Below are positions 12,944-24,300 of a stretch of 64,000 nucleotides of DNA, one piece after another; position 1 is the first letter of the stretch, and each line of letters opens with the position of its first letter. Both the position numbers and the translations under genes were made by a program. Source of the stretch: Glandiceps talaboti (taxonomy: Eukaryota; Hemichordata; Enteropneusta; Spengelidae); the NCBI RefSeq assembly GCF_964340395.1, contig NC_135567.1, positions 4,123,899-4,187,898 on the forward strand. Reading direction: 5' to 3'. The notes beneath the pieces are model-generated. The model saw only the letters and a list, made by a program, of their open reading frames with translations. It was not told the DNA's origin and did no database searches.

Positions 12944-15900
12944 CATACATACATACATACATACATTTTGTACATATATGACCATTGGTGTAACAAAAGT
13001 ACTTCCCATGGCCACAGTACCAGATATATGTGTAAGCATTGCTGTTAAAGAGGTATTTCATACAGCCATGTACCAGCTATGTAAGCATTGCTGTTACAGA
13101 GGTATTCCATACAGCCATGTACCAGCTATGTAAGCTTTGCTGTAACAGAGGTATTTCATACAGCCATGTACCAGCTATGTTAGCATTGCTGTAACAGGTA
13201 TTTCATACAGCCATGTACCAGCTATGTAAGCATTGCTATAACAGAGGTATTTCATACAGCCATGTACCAGCTATGTTAGCATTGCTGTAACAGGTATTTC
13301 ATACAGCCATGTACCAGCTATGTAAGCATTGCTTTAACAGAGGTATTTCATACAGCCAAATACCAGCTATGTAAGCATTGCTGTAACAGAGGTATTTCAT
13401 ACAGCCATGTACCAGCTATGTAAGCATTGCTGTAACAGGTATTTCATACAGCCATGTACCAGCTATGTAAGCATTGCTGTAACAGAGGTATTTCATACAG
13501 CCAAATACCAGCTATGTAAGCATTGCTGTAACAGAGGTATTTCATACAGCCATGTACCAGCTATGTAAGCATTGCTGTAACAGAGGTATTTCATACAGCC
13601 ATGTACCAGCTATGTAAGCATTGCTGAGCTATGTAAGTATTGTTGTAACAGAGGTATTTCATACAGCCATGTACCAGCTATGTAAGCATTGCTGTAACAG
13701 AGGTATTTCATACAGCCATGTACCAGCTATGTAAGCATTGCTGAGCTATGTAAGTATTGCTGTAACAGAGGTATTTCATACAGCTATGTACCAGCTATGT
13801 AAGCATTGCTGTAACAGAGGTATTTCATACAGCCATGTACAAGCTATGTTAGCATTGCTGTAACAGAGGTACTTCATACAGCCATGTACCAGCTATGTAA
13901 GCTTTGCTGTAACAGAGGTATTTCATACAGCCATGTACCAGCTATGTAAGCATTGCTATAACAGAGGTATTTCATACAGCCATGTACCAGCTATGTTAGC
14001 ATTGCTGTAACAGAGGTATTTCATACAGCCATGTACCAGCTATGTAAGCATTGCTATAACAGAGGTATTTCATACAGCCATGTACCAGCTATGTTAGCAT
14101 TGCAGTAACAGAGGTACTTCATACAGCCATGTACCAGCTATGTTAGCATTGCTGTAACAGAGGTATTTCATACAGCCATATACCAGCTATGTAAGCATTG
14201 TTATAACAGAGGTATTTCACAGAGCCATGTACCAGCTATGTAAGCATTGCTGTAACAGGTATTTCATACAGACATGTATTAGCTATGTAAGCATTGCTAT
14301 AACAGAGGTATTTCATACAGCCATGTACCAGCTATGTTAGCATTGCTGTAACAGAGGTACTTCATACAGCCATGTACCAGCTATGTAAGCATTGCTGTAA
14401 CAGAGGTATTTCATACAGCCATGTACCAGCTATGTAAGCATTGCTGTAACAGGCTTTGATTCCACCATTCAGTTAGCTGTTCAATGTAATGGATTAGCAC
14501 AACTGTGTACTAAGTGTACCATACATAATTTTGATACAGGGATATGTGTGAACAGTCTTTGCATAGATTTGCAGATATGCACTATCCATATAATATACAC
14601 AGGGATGTTTGTCAAAGCCATGGATTAGGATCGTGGCATAATAAAGCCTGTTATGAGGCTTTGAGTTATTTGTCTGGTACATGTACATGGCTACTTCTCA
14701 GTCATCCTAGCACTAATGATGTCAACAGCTTAGTGCAGATTGTGTGAGGTTCTATACATGTATGTATGACCCAATACTTGGTATGATATGGATATCAACA
14801 TTGGATTGTTTACAGTTTATAAAACTGATAAAAACCAAATTGGTAAATTGGCTGTAAAAGGGTGATGCTGTCAATTTTGCAAAGTACCTACTGTTGACAT
14901 GTGGTTTCGATAACAACCAAACATCTGAAGATATGTCATGAGATAGTTATTAGCAGGGAAAATATTTCCCTTTTATGGCCAACCATGGATGTACATGTAC
15001 ATTGTAAATTTGTATATCACACAAGAGTATGTCTATGTAATACATCCCATAGTATTGTTAACTATGGATGTATATCACACTAGAGTATGTATGTGTAATA
15101 CATCCCTTAATATTGTTAACTATGGATGTATATCACACAAGAGTGTGTCTATGTAATACACCCCTTAGTATTGTTAACTATGGATGTATATCACACTAGA
15201 GTATGTCTATGTAATACACCCTTCAGTATTGTTAACTATGGATGTATATCACACAAGAGTATGTCTGTGTAATACATCCCTTAGTATTGTTAACTATGGA
15301 TGTATATCACACAAGAGTATGTCTATGTAATACATCCCTTAGTATTGTTAACTATGGATGTATATCACACAAGAGTATGTCTATGTAATACATCCCTTAG
15401 TATTGTTAACTATGGATGTATATCACACAAGAGTATGTCTATGTCATACACCCCTTAGTATTGTTAACTATTGATGTATATCACACAAGAGTATGTCTAT
15501 GTAATACATCCCTTAGTATTGTTAACTATGGATGTATATCACACAAGAGTATGTCTATGTAATACATCCCTTAGTATAGTTAACTATGGATGTATATCAC
15601 ACAAGAGTATGTCTATGTAATACATCCCTTAGTATTGTTAACTATGGATGTATATCACACAAGAGTATGTCTATGTAATACATCCCTTAGTATTGTTAAC
15701 TATGGATGTATATCACACAAGAGTATGTCTATGTAATACACCATTAGTATTGTTAACTATGGATGTATATCACACAAGAGTGTGTCTATGTAATACACCC
15801 CTTAGTATTGTTAACTATGGATGTATATCACACAACAGTATGTCTATGTAATAAATCCCTTAGTGTTGTTAACTATGGATATATATGTAATACATGTACA

Positions 15901-16990
15901 TACCCAGGATACATACCATCAATGTATTTTTATTGAATAAATAAGTGTTCTGATTCTCTTTGACTATTTCAATAACAGAGAGGATTATCTACATGTATAT
16001 GTGGTATCTACATGTATTATTACAACAATCTTCTACCAACTGTATCCCTTAGCTTGTCTACCTACTAGGATTAAGTTCTCTATTGATGACAGTATAATCT
16101 TTCATTCCTTGATGTTTAATATGTAACTTGCAATCCAGACTGGGCATGCTCAGATGCAAAGGACTATGGGATTAAATGTGGTTATTGTAATACCTTATCT
16201 GGAGCTACTGATAAAAACATCTCTCACAGTGGTCAGGGTAACTATGAATTGATCATTCGTGGTTGCAAATAAACAGTGTTTACAATACTAATAGATTACT
16301 AGTATTAATTATCACAGTTCCCATGATGCAACATTCAACATGGCGGGTTTGCAAGTTCCCTATTAGTGTAAATTTCACCTGTGGAGTTTTAAGTAGAGTC
16401 TTCAGGATATCAACACTATGGGTTATCTAATCTAGTGACAAGCCAGCCTTGGTCTTATCAAAAATTTGTTTATAATTAAACATCAGGGAGTGAAAGATTA
16501 CACTGTGATCAATAGAAAAACCTGCTGAAAGTAAATTTTTCAGCACAGCTTCAGACAGGCTAAGAGATATAGTTGGTAGAAGGTCATTGTAAAATTTGCA
16601 TTTTGTTGACTCTTTTACTGTTCTCACTTTCAGAATAAAAGGGATCACACTCAAATGGACCGTGGCTACCCACAGATGGTTTATCAATTTATGGCAGCTG
16701 CTAAAGATGCTCGTTTTATCACTGATGATTACTATGTCATGTATGGTATCTCATTATGTGGTACAGATGGTATACTTCTATCAAGAGGGCATGTTTGGAA
16801 ACAGTTGATACAGAGGACAAAGAAATGTATTTTAGAGGACCCACCATTTCAAAAATCCCATTTCTTGTATCAATTTGTTGAATTAGGACAAACTATTTAT
16901 CCGTATACACACTTTGACATTGTTCCAGTATTGACCGTGTACTTGGCACATAAAGCTGTTCTTTTACTACATAACAATACTCCTTATTAA
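7048..16990 (+). CDS. Unrecognised 417-residue protein, complete five-exon gene
   Basis: Exons 7048-7525, 10929-11026, 11467-11648, 12678-12816 and 16634-16990 sum to 1254 nt, exactly 418 codons including the TAA stop. All introns have GT/AG ends and the phases match at each junction (1, 0, 2, 0). The start is the first ATG after an in-frame TGA at 7039-7041. The N-terminus is basic, with KRQRKR at residues 29-34 (a possible nuclear signal), inside a Ser/Thr-rich tail reaching about residue 65. The rest is mixed helical and hydrophobic, with no signal peptide, membrane helix or motif I recognise. The last exon (about 118 residues) is rich in Tyr, Phe and His. I do not assign a family or function. 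The four introns carry MITEs, a family R repeat and several minisatellites. The intact splicing chain argues that this is a real gene rather than a chance frame. Confidence 0.82.
8725..8955. repeat. Two-copy tandem duplication (period about 128 bp)
   Basis: The phrase GACATTTAT followed by TTGATC, CTGTTCAATTTG and CCTTTTATATCCAT occurs at about 8743 and again at about 8871. It lies in intron 1 of the 7048 gene and has no coding signal. Confidence 0.7.
9209..9548. mobile_element. Fold-back MITE with long terminal inverted repeats
   Basis: The left arm (about 9209-9290, with GTGGGTATTTATTTTAGAT and ATTTTATCATAGCTTCCTAC) is the near-perfect inverse of the right arm (about 9470-9548, with GTAGGAAGCCATGATAAAAT and AAATAAATACCC). 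The arms are about 80 bp around a loop of about 180 bp. It has no coding capacity and is a non-autonomous DNA element in intron 1. Confidence 0.75.
10501..10745. mobile_element. MITE, family GGGAACTTGCAA, copy 1
   Basis: A 245-bp element whose ends are GGGAACTTGCAA and its inverse TTGCAAGTTCCC, flanked by TA on both sides. A related copy sits at 16122-16360 in intron 4 of the same gene. The TA target is consistent with a Tc1/mariner-type non-autonomous element, but the ends are too short to name the superfamily firmly. Confidence 0.75.
10929..11026 (+). CDS. Exon 2 of the 417-residue gene
   Basis: Acceptor TTACAG|AG and donor ATG|GTAAGT. Completes codon 160 (Glu) and encodes 32 further residues, including [17 protein letters not shown]. 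Confidence 0.82.
11090..11440. repeat. 51-bp minisatellite in intron 2
   Basis: About six to seven units of period 51 bp containing GAATTCAGTTGTATCTCAAG. Because 51 is a multiple of three and the unit lacks stops in one frame, it makes a spurious open frame. It sits just before exon 3. Confidence 0.9.
11467..11648 (+). CDS. Exon 3 of the 417-residue gene
   Basis: Acceptor TTATAG|AAT and donor ATAAG|GTAAGA. Encodes 60 residues plus two bases, predicted largely helical ([15 protein letters not shown], then [18 protein letters not shown]). Confidence 0.82.
11795..12350 (-). mobile_element. Family R repeat, short copy in reverse orientation
   Basis: The segment begins with the inverse of the family R 3' end (AGTTCAGTAGTGCTATAG), runs into a (TCTG)n/(TG)n microsatellite at 11828-12066, and ends near 12346 with the inverse of the R 5' end (CCGCCAATGGCG and TAGCACAACTGTACAG appear inverted at 12315-12350). 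Most of the internal 115-bp subrepeats are missing. Located in intron 3. Confidence 0.75.
12678..12816 (+). CDS. Exon 4 of the 417-residue gene
   Basis: Acceptor TTTTTTAG|A after a T-rich tract and donor GAG|GTATGT. Completes an Arg codon and encodes 46 further residues, including [18 protein letters not shown]. Confidence 0.82.
12905..12966. repeat. (CATA)n microsatellite
   Basis: About 15 tandem CATA units just inside intron 4. Confidence 0.95.
13005..14455. repeat. 49-bp minisatellite in intron 4
   Basis: About 29 units with consensus phrases GTATTTCATACAGCCATG, TACCAGCTATGTAAGCATTG and CTGTAACAGAG. Some units lack the final GAG and some are fused through a GAGCTATGTAAGTATTG variant near 13625 and 13745, showing local duplication of variants. 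Confidence 0.95.
15005..15890. repeat. 58-bp minisatellite in intron 4
   Basis: About 15 units with phrases GTATATCACACAAGAGTATG, TCTATGTAATACATCCC and TTAGTATTGTTAACTATGG. The period of 58 is measured from 15070, 15128 and 15186. It is distinct from the 49-bp array upstream in the same intron. Confidence 0.95.
16018..16600. repeat. Inverted arms flanking a MITE in intron 4
   Basis: The segment 16029-16122 (ATCTTCTACCAACTGTATCC to ATCTTTCATTCCTTGATG) is an imperfect inverse of 16484-16595. The right arm carries extra sequence. The MITE at 16122-16360 and about 120 bp more lie in the loop. Confidence 0.55.
16122..16360. mobile_element. MITE, family GGGAACTTGCAA, copy 2
   Basis: Internally matches the 10501-10745 element over most of its length (GACTATGGGATTA, TGGTCAGGGTAACTATGAAT and CCCATGATGCAACATTCAAC). 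The right end TTGCAAGTTCCC is intact; the left end is mutated to TGTAACTTGCAA. Confidence 0.75.
16634..16990 (+). CDS. Exon 5 (last) of the 417-residue gene
   Basis: Acceptor CTTTCAG|AAT in phase 0, ending at a TAA at 16988-16990. Encodes the 118 C-terminal residues, with [20 protein letters not shown] and [20 protein letters not shown]. Confidence 0.85.
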   Translation, partial: NKRDHTQMDRGYPQMVYQFMAAAKDARFITDDYYVMYGISLCGTDGILLSRGHVWKQLIQRTKKCILEDPPFQKSHFLYQFVELGQTIYPYTHFDIVPVLTVYLAHKAVLLLHNNTPY

Positions 16991-17118
16991 GACTTTCACT
17001 TACAAAAGACAGATATTGCAAATAGAGCATTCTTGTCTGCTATTGACTTAACTATACAATTTATAAAATACTTATTTTGTCTGCATTTGTCTGAAGTTAG
17101 TTTTGTTTTTTCTATCAA

Positions 17119-17124
17119 ATTAAA
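17119..17124 (+). terminator. Possible polyadenylation signal ATTAAA
   Basis: ATTAAA lies about 130 nt after the stop of the 7048 gene, before the 29-bp satellite begins. It is the second-commonest hexamer; no AATAAA is closer. Confidence 0.4.
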
Positions 17125-17309
17125 GAAATAATGTAAATTTTAAAATTATTGAGTATAGTGTATGCTTATTTGAATGAATTGAAATGCAAGTGAGTGGGGG
17201 GGGGGGCAGCTAATGCAATGGATGCTGCACAAGGTTTACCTATGTAATATACAAAATGTATGTATTTCTACACATTTAGCACAACTTGAACTCTGGTTCA
17301 GTAAAACAT

Positions 17310-20300
17310 TTAGCCCCCAATGGGCTCCACCTGAAGGGTACTATTATGTTGGACTTCACCTGAAGGGTGCTATTATGTTGGACTCCACCTGAAGGGTACT
17401 ATTATGTTGGACTCCACCTGAAGGGTACTATTATGTTGGGTCCCACCTGAAGGGTACTATTATGTTGGACTTCATCTGAAGGGTGCTATTATGTTGGACT
17501 TCACCTGAAGGGTGCTATTATGTTGGACTCCACCTGAAGGGTACTATTATGTTGGGTCCCACCTAAAGGGTACTATTATGTTGGACTCCACCTGAAGGGT
17601 GCTATTATGTTGGACTTCACCTGAAGGGTGCTATTATGTTGGACTTCACCTGAGGGTGCTATTATGTTGGGTCCCACCTGAAGGGTACTATTATGTTGGG
17701 CTCCACCTGAAGGGTACTATTATGTTGGGCTCCACCTGAAGGGTACTATTATGTTGGACTTCACCTGAAGGGTACTATTATGTTGGGTCCCACCTGAAGG
17801 GTACTATTATGTTGGGCTCCACCTGAAGGGTGCTATTATGTTGGACTCCACCTGAAGGGTGCTATTATGTTGGACTTCACCTGAAGGGTGCTATTATGTT
17901 GGGTCCCACCTGAAGGGTACTATTATGTTGGGCTCCACCTGAAGGGTACTATTATGTTGGACTCCACCTGAAGGGTGCTATTATGTTGGGCTCCACCTGA
18001 AGGGTACTATTATGTTGGGTCCCACCTGAAGGGTACTAGTATGTTGGGCTCCACCTGAAGGGTGCTATTATGTTGGGCTCCACCTGAAGGGTGCTATTAT
18101 GTTGGGCTCCACCTGAAGGGTGCTATTATGTTGGACTCCACCTGAAGGGTGCTATTATGTTGGGCTCCACCTGAAGGGTACTATTATGTTGGGCTCCACT
18201 TGAAGGGTGCTATTATGTTGGACTCCACCTAGAGGGTGTTATTATGTTGGACTCCACCTGAAGGGTGCTATTATGTTGGGCTCAACCTGAAGGGTACTAT
18301 TATGTTGGACTCCACCTAGAGGGTGTTATTATGTTGGACTCCACCTGAAGGGTGCTATTATGTTGGGCTCCACCTGAAGGGTACTAGTACATGTATGTTG
18401 GGCTCCACCTGAAGGGTGCTATTATGTTGGGCTCCACCTGAAGGGTGCTATTATGTTGGACTCCACCTGAAGGGTGCTATTATGTTGGACTTCACCTGAA
18501 GGGTGCTATTATGTTGGGTCCCACCTGAAGGGTACTATTATGTTGGGCTCCACCTGAAGGGTACTATTATGTTGGGCTCCACCTGAAGGGTACTATTATG
18601 TTGGACTTCACCTGAAGGGTGCTATTATGTTGGGTCCCACCTGAAGGGTACTATTATGTTGGACTTCACCTGAAGGGTGCTATTATGTTGGGCTCCACCT
18701 GAAGGGTGCTATTATGTTGGACTTCACCTGAAGGGTGCTATTATGTTGGGTCCCACCTGAAGGGTACTATTATGTTGGACTCCACCTGAAGGGTGCTATT
18801 ATGTTGGGCTCCACCTGAAGGGTACTATTATGTTGGGTCCCACCTGAAGGGTACTAGTATGTTGGGCTCCACCTGAAGGGTGCTATTATGTTGGACTTCA
18901 CCTGAAGGGTGCTATTATGTTGGGCTCCACCTGAAGGGTACTATTATGTTGGGTCCCACCTAAAGGGTACTATTATGTTGGACTCCACCTGAAGGGTGCT
19001 ATTATGTTGGACTTCACCTGAAGGGTGCTATTATGTTGGACTTCCCCTGAAGGGTGCTATTATGTTGGGTCCCACCTGAAGGGTACTATTATGTTGGGCT
19101 CCACCTGAAGGGTACTATTATGTTGGGCTCCACCTGAAGGGTACTATTATGTTGGACTTCACCTGAAGGGTGCTATTATGTTGGGTCCCACCTGAAGGGT
19201 ACTATTATGTTGGGTCCCACCTGAAGGGTACTATTATGTTGGGCTCCACCTGAAGGGTGCTATTATGTTGGACTCCACCTGAAGGGTGCTATTATGTTGG
19301 ACTTCACCTGAAGGGTGCTATTATGTTGGGTCCCACCTGAAGGGTACTATTATGTTGGGCTCCACCTGAAGGGTACTATTATGTTGGACTCCACCTGAAG
19401 GGTGCTATTATATTGGGCTCCACCTGAAGGGTACTATTATGTTGGGTCCCACCTGAAGGGTACTAGTATGTTGGGCTCCACCTGAAGGGTGCTATTATGT
19501 TGGGCTCCACCTGAAGGGTGCTATTATGTTGGGCTCCACCTGAAGGGTACTATTATGTTGGACTCCACCTGAAGGGTGCTATTATGTTGGGCTCCACCTG
19601 AAGGGTACTATTATGTTGGGCTCCACTTGAAGGGTGCTATTATGTTGGACTCCACCTAGAGGGTGTTATTATGTTGGACTCCACCTGAAGGGTGCTATTA
19701 TGTTGGGCTCCACCTGAAGGGTACTAGTATGTTGGGCTCCACCTGAAGGGTGCTATTATGTTGGGCTCCACCTGAAGGGTGCTGTTATGTTGGACTCCAC
19801 CTGAAGGGTGCTATTATGTTGGACTTCACCTGAAGGGTGCTATTATGTTGGGTCCCACCTGAAGGGTGCTATTATGTTGGGCTCCACCTGAAGGGTACTA
19901 TTATGTTGGGCTCCACCTGAAGGGTACTATTATGTTGGACTTCACCTGAAGGGTGCTATTATGTTGGGTCCCACCTGAAGGGTACTATTATGTTGGACTT
20001 CACCTGAAGGGTGCTATTATGTTGGGCTCCACCTGAAGGGTACTATTATGTTGGACTTCACCTGAAGGGTGCTATTATGTTGGGTCCCACCTGAAGGGTA
20101 CTATTATGCTGGGCTCCACCTGAAGGGTACTATTATGTTGGACTCCACCTGAAGGGTGCTATTATGTTGGGCTCCACCTGAAGGGTACTATTATGTTGGG
20201 TCCCACCTGAAGGGTACTAGTATGTTGGGCTCCACCTGAAGGGTGCTATTATGTTGGGCTCCACCTGAAGGGTGCTATTATGTTGGGCTCCACCTGAAGG

Positions 20301-20750
20301 GTACTATTATGTTGGACTCCACCTGAAGGGTGCTATTATGTTGGGCTCCACCTGAAGGGTACTATTATGTTGGGCTCCACTTGAAGGGTGCTATTATGTT
20401 GGACTCCACCTAGAGGGTGTTATTATGTTGGACTCCACCTGAAGGGTGCTATTATGTTGGGCTCCACCTGAAGGGTACTAGTATGTTGGGCTCCACCTGA
20501 AGGGTGCTATTATGTTGGGCTCCACCTGAAGGGTGCTATTATGTTGGACTCCACCTGAAGGGTGCTATTATGTTTGACTCCACCAGGAGGGTGCTATTAT
20601 GTTGGGCTCCACCTGAAGGGTGCTATTATGTTGGACTCCACCTGGAGGGTGTTATTATGTTGGACTCCACCTGGAGGGTGTTATTATGTTGGGCTCCAAC
20701 AGGAGGGTGCTATTATATTGGACTCCACCTGGAGGGTATTATTATGTTCA
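17310..20750. repeat. 29-bp satellite, about 118 units, each with a CACCTG E-box
   Basis: Tandem units of form TGTTGGGCTCCACCTGAAGG plus GTGCTATTA. The variable five bases after TTGG (GCTCC, GTCCC, ACTCC, ACTTC) and a GTACTATTA/GTGCTATTA alternation give each unit a type. Long runs of the same order recur, for example near 17690-18060, 18540-18860 and 19090-19460, showing higher-order duplication. Rare CACCTAGAGGGTG units mark the copies. The last units near 20580-20750 are diverged (CACCTGGAGGG). The array starts about 320 bp after the 7048 gene. Confidence 0.97.
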
Positions 20751-20891
20751 GGTTCATCTGTATGTGCATTCATGCATGCATCCTCATCTCTCTGGCATAC
20801 ACCACATACACCAACTGATTTCAACCAAACCTGGCACAATGGTAACATGCTATATGAGACATTTGTACACCACTTTGTTTTACAATAGAAT

Positions 20892-21306
20892 TAGTCTAGT
20901 TCCAGACAGGGACAGTATTACATATTAAATACTTCATCTTAATCCCAGTCTAGTCAAGGTCCCCAATAATTGCACATAATTCTGTACTCCCTCCCACAGG
21001 GTTCATATAAACATGATGGCATCCTTGTGCCTCCACGTAATCTTAGTTTAAACAGACTGGAGGAGGAGTTGGACATTTGCATATCATTATTACGTGCTAA
21101 ATTCCTTCGATAGACAAAATATCACATAATTAGTGATGATGACAGCCTGTCAATTTGTGATGGATTACTACTGACATGAATCGTTTGTTCTTCGCTCACC
21201 CTGACGTTCAAACACACTTGACACCTTTCATTGGGACCTTGACTAGACTGGGATTAAGATGATTCTATTTAATTACATAATACTGTCCCTGTATGGAACT
21301 AGTCTA
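20892..21306. mobile_element. MITE with inverted arms of about 73 bp
   Basis: The left arm (20892-20963, with CAGGGACAGTATTA and CTTAATCCCAGTCTAGTCAA) is inverted at 21233-21306 (TTGACTAGACTGGGATTAAG and TAATACTGTCCCTG). The loop is about 270 bp and non-coding. It is a fold-back, non-autonomous element unrelated in sequence to the other MITEs here. Confidence 0.75.
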
Positions 21307-23369
21307 CCACAGAATCAAATATTGCCAAATAGATGGTTATATTACACGACAACTGAGCTAGCCCATCATGCAGTGCGATTCATATGCTCACATATACCTT
21401 CAGAGGACACCATCTTAAATCCTCATATCTTCCCTATACCACTACATTCTAGTTGCTTTTAATATGGCTGCTAGAATCACTCGTGCTAAGTTCAAAGGGT
21501 AAAGGTTAATACGTTAAAAGTTTTGTACAGTGAATAATGTGTGTTGGAATTGTATGCATTGATTGTGGAGAAATGTTTATGCAGAGAATCATATAATGAA
21601 AAAAATGATAGCAATGCGGATCAATGCAGGTATTATCCAAGATTTTAATATGCTAATAGTTTCGCTTTTAGCAATTGATAATGGTAATGATATGATATGA
21701 TGTGATATGATATGATATGATATGATGTTTGATTTGAACTTTGACCCCCACCATTGAGAGGTACTTGACTTTTTGTCATAATCAAGTACATGTCATGTAT
21801 ACTATTATATATCTTATTTGTCGAGTTTTTTCCTGTGGAGGTTGTTGCTATCTTAAAGAGACACAGTCTGTAACTTTATGATCTGAGGTGTTTGCATTTA
21901 TTTCCAAAACAATACATCTAATATTTCAGCTATTGAATCATTTTGAATGACTAACAGTTTATTCAGTTCTCATAAGATTTTTATGTTATGAAAATAACAT
22001 GATCACATACTATTGTGGTTACTAATAAATCCCAAAACACCCTAGTCAATGTTTTCATGCTTTGTTGTACATAGTCATCAATGTTATAATTGGTGTGGTC
22101 TCTCTCATTTGTTTCAACATAGGCTGTAGTTTGTGTTTAGTAATGTTAGTTTTTATCCCCAAACATTAATGTTGCATCCTGTGTTAAGTAAATCTTGTCG
22201 ATAAGAAAAGGAGGTTGTATGGTGACAAATGTTGTTTCTGCAGTCAGAGTATAAGATTGCAATGGACTTAAATTCATATCTCGGCTTGACATTTAAATTC
22301 TTTTTACACAAATTTAGAGTTTTTTCACGAAAACTTGGTGTACTGCTCTAAGGATTAATAGTTTGCAATGAGGTATTTTAAGTCTTGTTAGAAAACTTTA
22401 GAAAAAAACAGTTCTAATGTTTCAAACATTACACCAACAATTGAACATTTTATCCCGCAATTTAAATGTTATCACGCGAAAATAAAGTTTGGGCCACACG
22501 AATAAAAACTTTCGTTTCGCAAATTAATTTTCTGAAGAATTTATTTGTCACAGAAATTGTAGTTCTTTGCTTTGATATTTCTATATTGACCTAAGAAATT
22601 AATGTTTTGTCATATGAAATAAAAGTGTTATGCTTTTATTAAATATTTTGCCCTCAAAAATCAATTATTTATAGCACAAATTTAGTTTTCGTCTGTCACC
22701 TGTGGGCCGCCGTAGAATTGGATATGAATTACATAATATTCAAATTACATCGCTGGTCAACTCCAAGATAGTGCACAATACAACTCCTCGACTGAATACA
22801 CCAGAATATATTAATGGTAAAACTGTCCATGAATTCAGTTGTTATATGGTTTATGCTAAAATTTTACAGTGTCCTTTGGGGATGACAGTTTCCTGCGCAA
22901 TTTAGAAATAATCCTTCTGTATTTTATATCATGTGACTTTTTTTGTTATGATGTTATACGTAAAGGAAAGATAATAACACACACACACGCATACACAAAC
23001 ACACACAGACACATTCCCTTGTCAATTGACTGTCTTATGATTAAACTTACGGTAGACATTGTGCAACGTTGTCGATAAGCAACGACAAGGTATATAACTC
23101 CTCCTGCAATTATACAGTGACATAGAGATCAAGTCACAGCCCCCCTTGATAGTCAAATACTTGTGCCCTCCCATTTGTAGCCACACTCATTGTTCACAAC
23201 CCTCCCCTATTTCTACCAAGTCATCCACCCCAACCGTAAATTCCGACTGTAGCCAACATATGAATGTATCTTATTTACATGACTGTAATATACTAGATCA
23301 CTGTCTTAAAACGACTACTTCTTTACTTAACCAACTTCTCACGTATGCAACAACACTCCACATAGACGT
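21307..23369. other. AT-rich intergenic DNA with short microsatellites
   Basis: No gene or larger repeat is apparent. A (TGATA)n pentamer run lies near 21690-21727 and a short (CA)n run near 22978-23010. Confidence 0.5.
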
Positions 23370-23463
23370 TAGGCCTAAAAAAAATTGTGTGGTTCAAATT
23401 ACGCTCAATTTTAGAATAGGTGGGGTAGGTATATTTTTTAATATATTTTATTATATTTTACTT

Positions 23464-23730
23464 TTACATGTCTTGTTCAGGTAGTTCTGTTTCCATTGTT
23501 TTCCAAGTTGTCTCTGTTATTTGTTTCTTACCATCATATGTACAGCCATTACAGATTGGAAGAATACTTTTATATTGTCTTTTTAAGGTGGTGTCAGTTT
23601 TCGCATCTACTATTTCTAGCGACTTTTTTTTTCTCGAATATGTAAAACAAAAATTAGGTTCGCCTGTAAAACACAAGGTGGGGTCGGGTAACCGGAACCG
23701 CATATTGTTTACTAGGCCATACCAGATAAC
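23464..23730 (-). pseudogene. Orphan last-exon-like segment, related to 48212-48480
   Basis: On the minus strand an acceptor TTTTCAGCTTACAG| is followed by 88 open codons and a TAG stop. The protein includes SLEIVDAKTDTTLKRQYKSI and LPICNGCTYDGKK. A second copy on the plus strand at about 48340-48480 encodes HEIVDAETDINLKRQYKTIL then PICNGCASDKK, and similarity continues about 100 bp past the frame (the A-rich tract, ACCTACCCCACCTA). No upstream exons are seen here. It may be a fragment of a gene family or of a transposon; I do not recognise the domain. Confidence 0.45.
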
Positions 23731-23885
23731 CTGTAAGCTGAAAAGCAACATTTTTTATTACGTTCACTATCTACCGTTAGAGACAACGAAAGCGAAGCCA
23801 CGTTTCACGGCTAGTATCCTGTGTGTTTTTCCATCCAATAGTAAAACACTCATTTTCGGGTACACAAATAACGATTCTAGGAAAA

Positions 23886-23965
23886 CTGCCCCCCCCCGAC
23901 AACTGCCCCCGAAGGACAACTGACCCAGAAGGACAACTGCCCCCCCCCCGACTACTGCCCCTGAA
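23886..23965 (-). repeat. C-rich minisatellite fragment
   Basis: Units related to CCGAAGGACAACTGCCCC, which is the inverse complement of the G-rich array at 25050-25525. Only four to five units. Confidence 0.8.
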
Positions 23966-23984
23966 CGAAAAAAAGCTGCCGTAA

Positions 23985-24300
23985 TTTGCATACATTATAT
24001 TCACTACATTCACATGTTTTATTCTATTGTTATCTGTGATAATTGTTATGTCATTCATAAAAGTTGGCATGGTGATTTAACTTACTGCTGCAATTTGCAT
24101 ACATTATACTCACTACATTCACATGTTTTACTCTATTGTTATCTGTGATAATTATGTCATTCATAAAAGTTGGCGTGATGATTTAACTTACCGCCGCAAT
24201 TTGCATACATTATACTCACTACATTCACATGTTTTACTCTATTGTTATCTGTGATAATTGTTATGTCATTCATAAAAGTTGGCATGATGATTTGACTTAC
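23985..24300. repeat. About 108-bp tandem repeat, three units
   Basis: The phrase CATTCATAAAAGTTGGC occurs at 24052, 24158 and 24267, each preceded by ATTCACATGTTTTA and TATTGTTATCTGTGATAATT. A further diverged unit appears at 24920-25005, next to the G-rich array. Confidence 0.85.
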
